From Deltaproteobacteria bacterium (GTDB lineage Bacteria; Myxococcota_A; Polyangia; Haliangiales; JADYYK01): a DNA stretch of 37,757 bases. This document shows positions 36,134 to 37,757 of this stretch, piece by piece. Each line of letters opens with the position of its first letter. Positions within the stretch are counted from its first letter, which is position 1. Where the stretch lies: NCBI GenBank assembly GCA_020853705.1, contig JADYYK010000182.1, forward strand, positions 1-37,757, given 5' to 3'. A program made the translations under genes and the position numbers. The notes under the pieces were generated by a model. That model was not told the DNA's origin and searched no databases. It worked only from the letters and a program-made list of their open reading frames with translations.

Positions 36134-37757
36134 ATGACCCCACCGGCCAGACCCTCGCGCTCCCTCCTGAGGCTGCTGCTCACAGCGTACCGGCCGCAGC
36201 TCAAGGGCGCGGTGTTGCTGGCGGCACTCTCGATGTTGGCCGCAGTGCTCGAGGTCTCCGGCATCACGGTCCTGGTCCTGCTCGGGAAGATCACGGCAGA
36301 TGGCAAGACCGCCTACACCGGCAGCGTGGGGTGGCTGCAATACCCCATCACTCTGTCGCTGTCGCAGCTGGTCGCCTTCGGCATCGGGACCGTGATCTTG
36401 CGGCTCGCGTTGCAGCTCTGGGCCAGCTGGGTCGAGGCCCGCCTCGCCTCCGACTACACCAGGCAGCAGCGCAACCGCCTGTTTCGCAGGTTCATCGAGT
36501 CATCGTGGGAGTCCAAGTCGGACGTCCGCTCGGCGGACCTCCAGAACATGCTGACGCTCAATGTCGACTACGCGGTCAGCGTCCTGAGCAGCCTCAGCGG
36601 CGGCATCTCGGCGCTCGGCAACGTGCTCGTGCTGCTGACATCCGCGATGGTCCTGAACCCGGTGTTCGCGCTGGGGATCATCGTGACCGCGGTTCTGCTG
36701 TCGCTGGTGCTCCGACCGCTCAGCGCGTGGGCCAAGCGCGCCATCCATCGCTATCACGACGCCAACATCATCTACTCGCGCGAGGTCACGCAGGCGGTGA
36801 TGATGGCTCGCGAGATCGAGGTGTTCCATGTCGGGGGCGAGGTCAAGCAGCAGGTCGAAGAGACCGTCGAGCGCACCTGCAAGGAGCAGCATGCCTCGGT
36901 GCTGACCCAGAAGCTGCTGGTGCCGCTGTACCAGAACTTCGTCATGCTGATGGGGTTCGCCGGGCTGGCCCTTGCAGCGGTGAGCGGCGTCCCGCACGTC
37001 GAGATCCTGGGCATCGTGGTCCTCATCCTGCTGCGCATCTCGAGCTACACCCAGGCCCTGCAGTCGGTCTATCACCACGCGGTCGGCAAGTCGGTGTTCC
37101 TCGACGCGCTGGCCGCGGCCGAGCGAAAGCACACCGTGGGCGCGTATCGGCCTGGGACGGCCGAGGTCGCCCAGATCGTGGACCTGCGCTTCGACCAGGT
37201 CAGCTTCGCGTACAAGCCAGAGACCCCGGTGCTCGCCGAGCTCAGCTTCGCGATCGAGCGCGGTGAGACCATCGGCGTCGTCGGGGCCTCGGGGGCCGGC
37301 AAGTCGACACTGATCAAGCTGCTGCTCGGGCTGCACAGCCCGCAGCAGGGCCAGATCCTCATCAACGGGGTGCCGCTGCGCGAGCTGTCCCGCGACAGCT
37401 GGTGCCGGCGCGTCGCCTACGTGCCGCAGGAGCCGCACCTCATCTCGAGCAGCGTCGAGGCCAACATCCGGTTCTACCGTCCCGATATCGGCCTGCCCGC
37501 GATCGAAGAGTCGGCCCGCCTCGCCTACATGCACGACACCATCGCCGCCCTGCCCAAGGGCTACCAGACCGACCTCGGCGTCCAGGGCGGCGAGCTGTCG
37601 GGGGGCCAGCGTCAGCGAATCTGACTCGCCCGCGCCCTCGTGGGCAAGCCCGACCTGCTCATCCTCGACGAGCCGACCAGCGCGCTCGACGCGGTGTCCG
37701 AGGACGCCATCCAGAAGACGCTGAAGGCGCTCCACGGCAAGACCACCACCATCATCA
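36134..37757 (+). pseudogene. ABC exporter (fused permease-ATPase) interrupted by in-frame TGA; continues past the window
   Basis: The gene encodes a fused ABC transporter: about five or six membrane segments in residues 15-320, then an ATPase domain from about 340 with Walker A GASGAGKST (384-392), a Q-loop in VPQEPH and the signature LSGGQ (488-492). An in-frame TGA at 37622-37624 (codon 497) follows QRQRI. The same frame then continues with LARAL, the Walker B region (LLILDEP) and a D-loop (SALD) to the window end. A single base change from GGA or TGC/TGT would restore the frame. As read, the product lacks Walker B. ATG 36134 is chosen; GTG 36113, overlapping the methyltransferase stop, is possible. 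Sequencing error is not excluded. It is probably the cluster's exporter. Confidence 0.8.

Noticed and set aside
37622..37680. Selenocysteine at the TGA in the ABC exporter
   Set aside because: No convincing SECIS-like hairpin follows the TGA, and selenocysteine is not known at this position of ABC ATPases. Mutation or sequencing error is more likely.

Overview
The window is GC-rich (about 70% by eye) and packed with genes. It contains the macromolecular-synthesis pair dnaG-rpoD, two eukaryote-like Ser/Thr kinases, PEGA/TPR and AgmX/PglI-like proteins, many candidate lipoproteins and a very large repetitive surface lipoprotein. This mix points to a Myxococcota (delta-proteobacterial) chromosome, perhaps of the Polyangia/Haliangium-Kofleria type. 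That placement is inference from gene content. No rRNA, tRNA, CRISPR array, integrase or transposase was recognised.

Layout. (1) 1-741: short degenerate repeats and a leftward multi-pass membrane protein. (2) 798-4542, rightward: a CPBP-type intramembrane protease, a HAD-IB phosphatase, nadC, a short BirA and a membrane-anchored AgmX/PglI-like protein; the last four overlap at start/stop codons and look like one operon. (3) 4580-7272, rightward: a recognisable sigma-70-type promoter, then a LysM mini-protein, a HEAT-repeat lipoprotein and an Lgt-like membrane protein. (4) 7230-11226, leftward: a Ser/Thr kinase with a membrane-anchored Ser-Pro tail, then an overlapping TPR/PEGA protein, small lipoprotein and cytosolic Ser/Thr kinase. 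(5) 11282-15921, leftward: a neutral-ceramidase-like lipoprotein, a second lipoprotein and an outer-membrane barrel. (6) 16037-21385: a 1782-residue lipoprotein with 12 bacterial Ig-like repeats and two fibrinogen-like C-terminal domains. (7) 21395-25880: a small helical protein, an intergenic hexanucleotide array, two candidate promoters, dnaG, rpoD and a strong terminator. (8) 25733-26799: a 154-bp direct repeat of the rpoD 3' end plus terminator (152/154 identical), flanking one outer-membrane-protein gene. (9) 26805 to the end: a surface-glycan-type cluster with asparagine synthetase, a two-domain dehydrogenase, two methyltransferases, a heparinase II/III-like protein, a glycosyltransferase and an ABC exporter whose reading frame is broken by a TGA next to the ABC signature.

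How the genes may work together. Regions 2-3 combine housekeeping cofactor genes with envelope genes. Regions 4-6 are envelope and signalling modules: kinases, PEGA, lipid hydrolase, barrel and adhesin. Region 9 resembles clusters that make, modify and export a cell-surface polysaccharide. The most unusual structures are the duplicated rpoD end with its enclosed gene, the Ig/fibrinogen lipoprotein, the ceramidase-lipoprotein-barrel group, the CTCGNN hexamer arrays at three loci, and the in-frame TGA in the ABC exporter.
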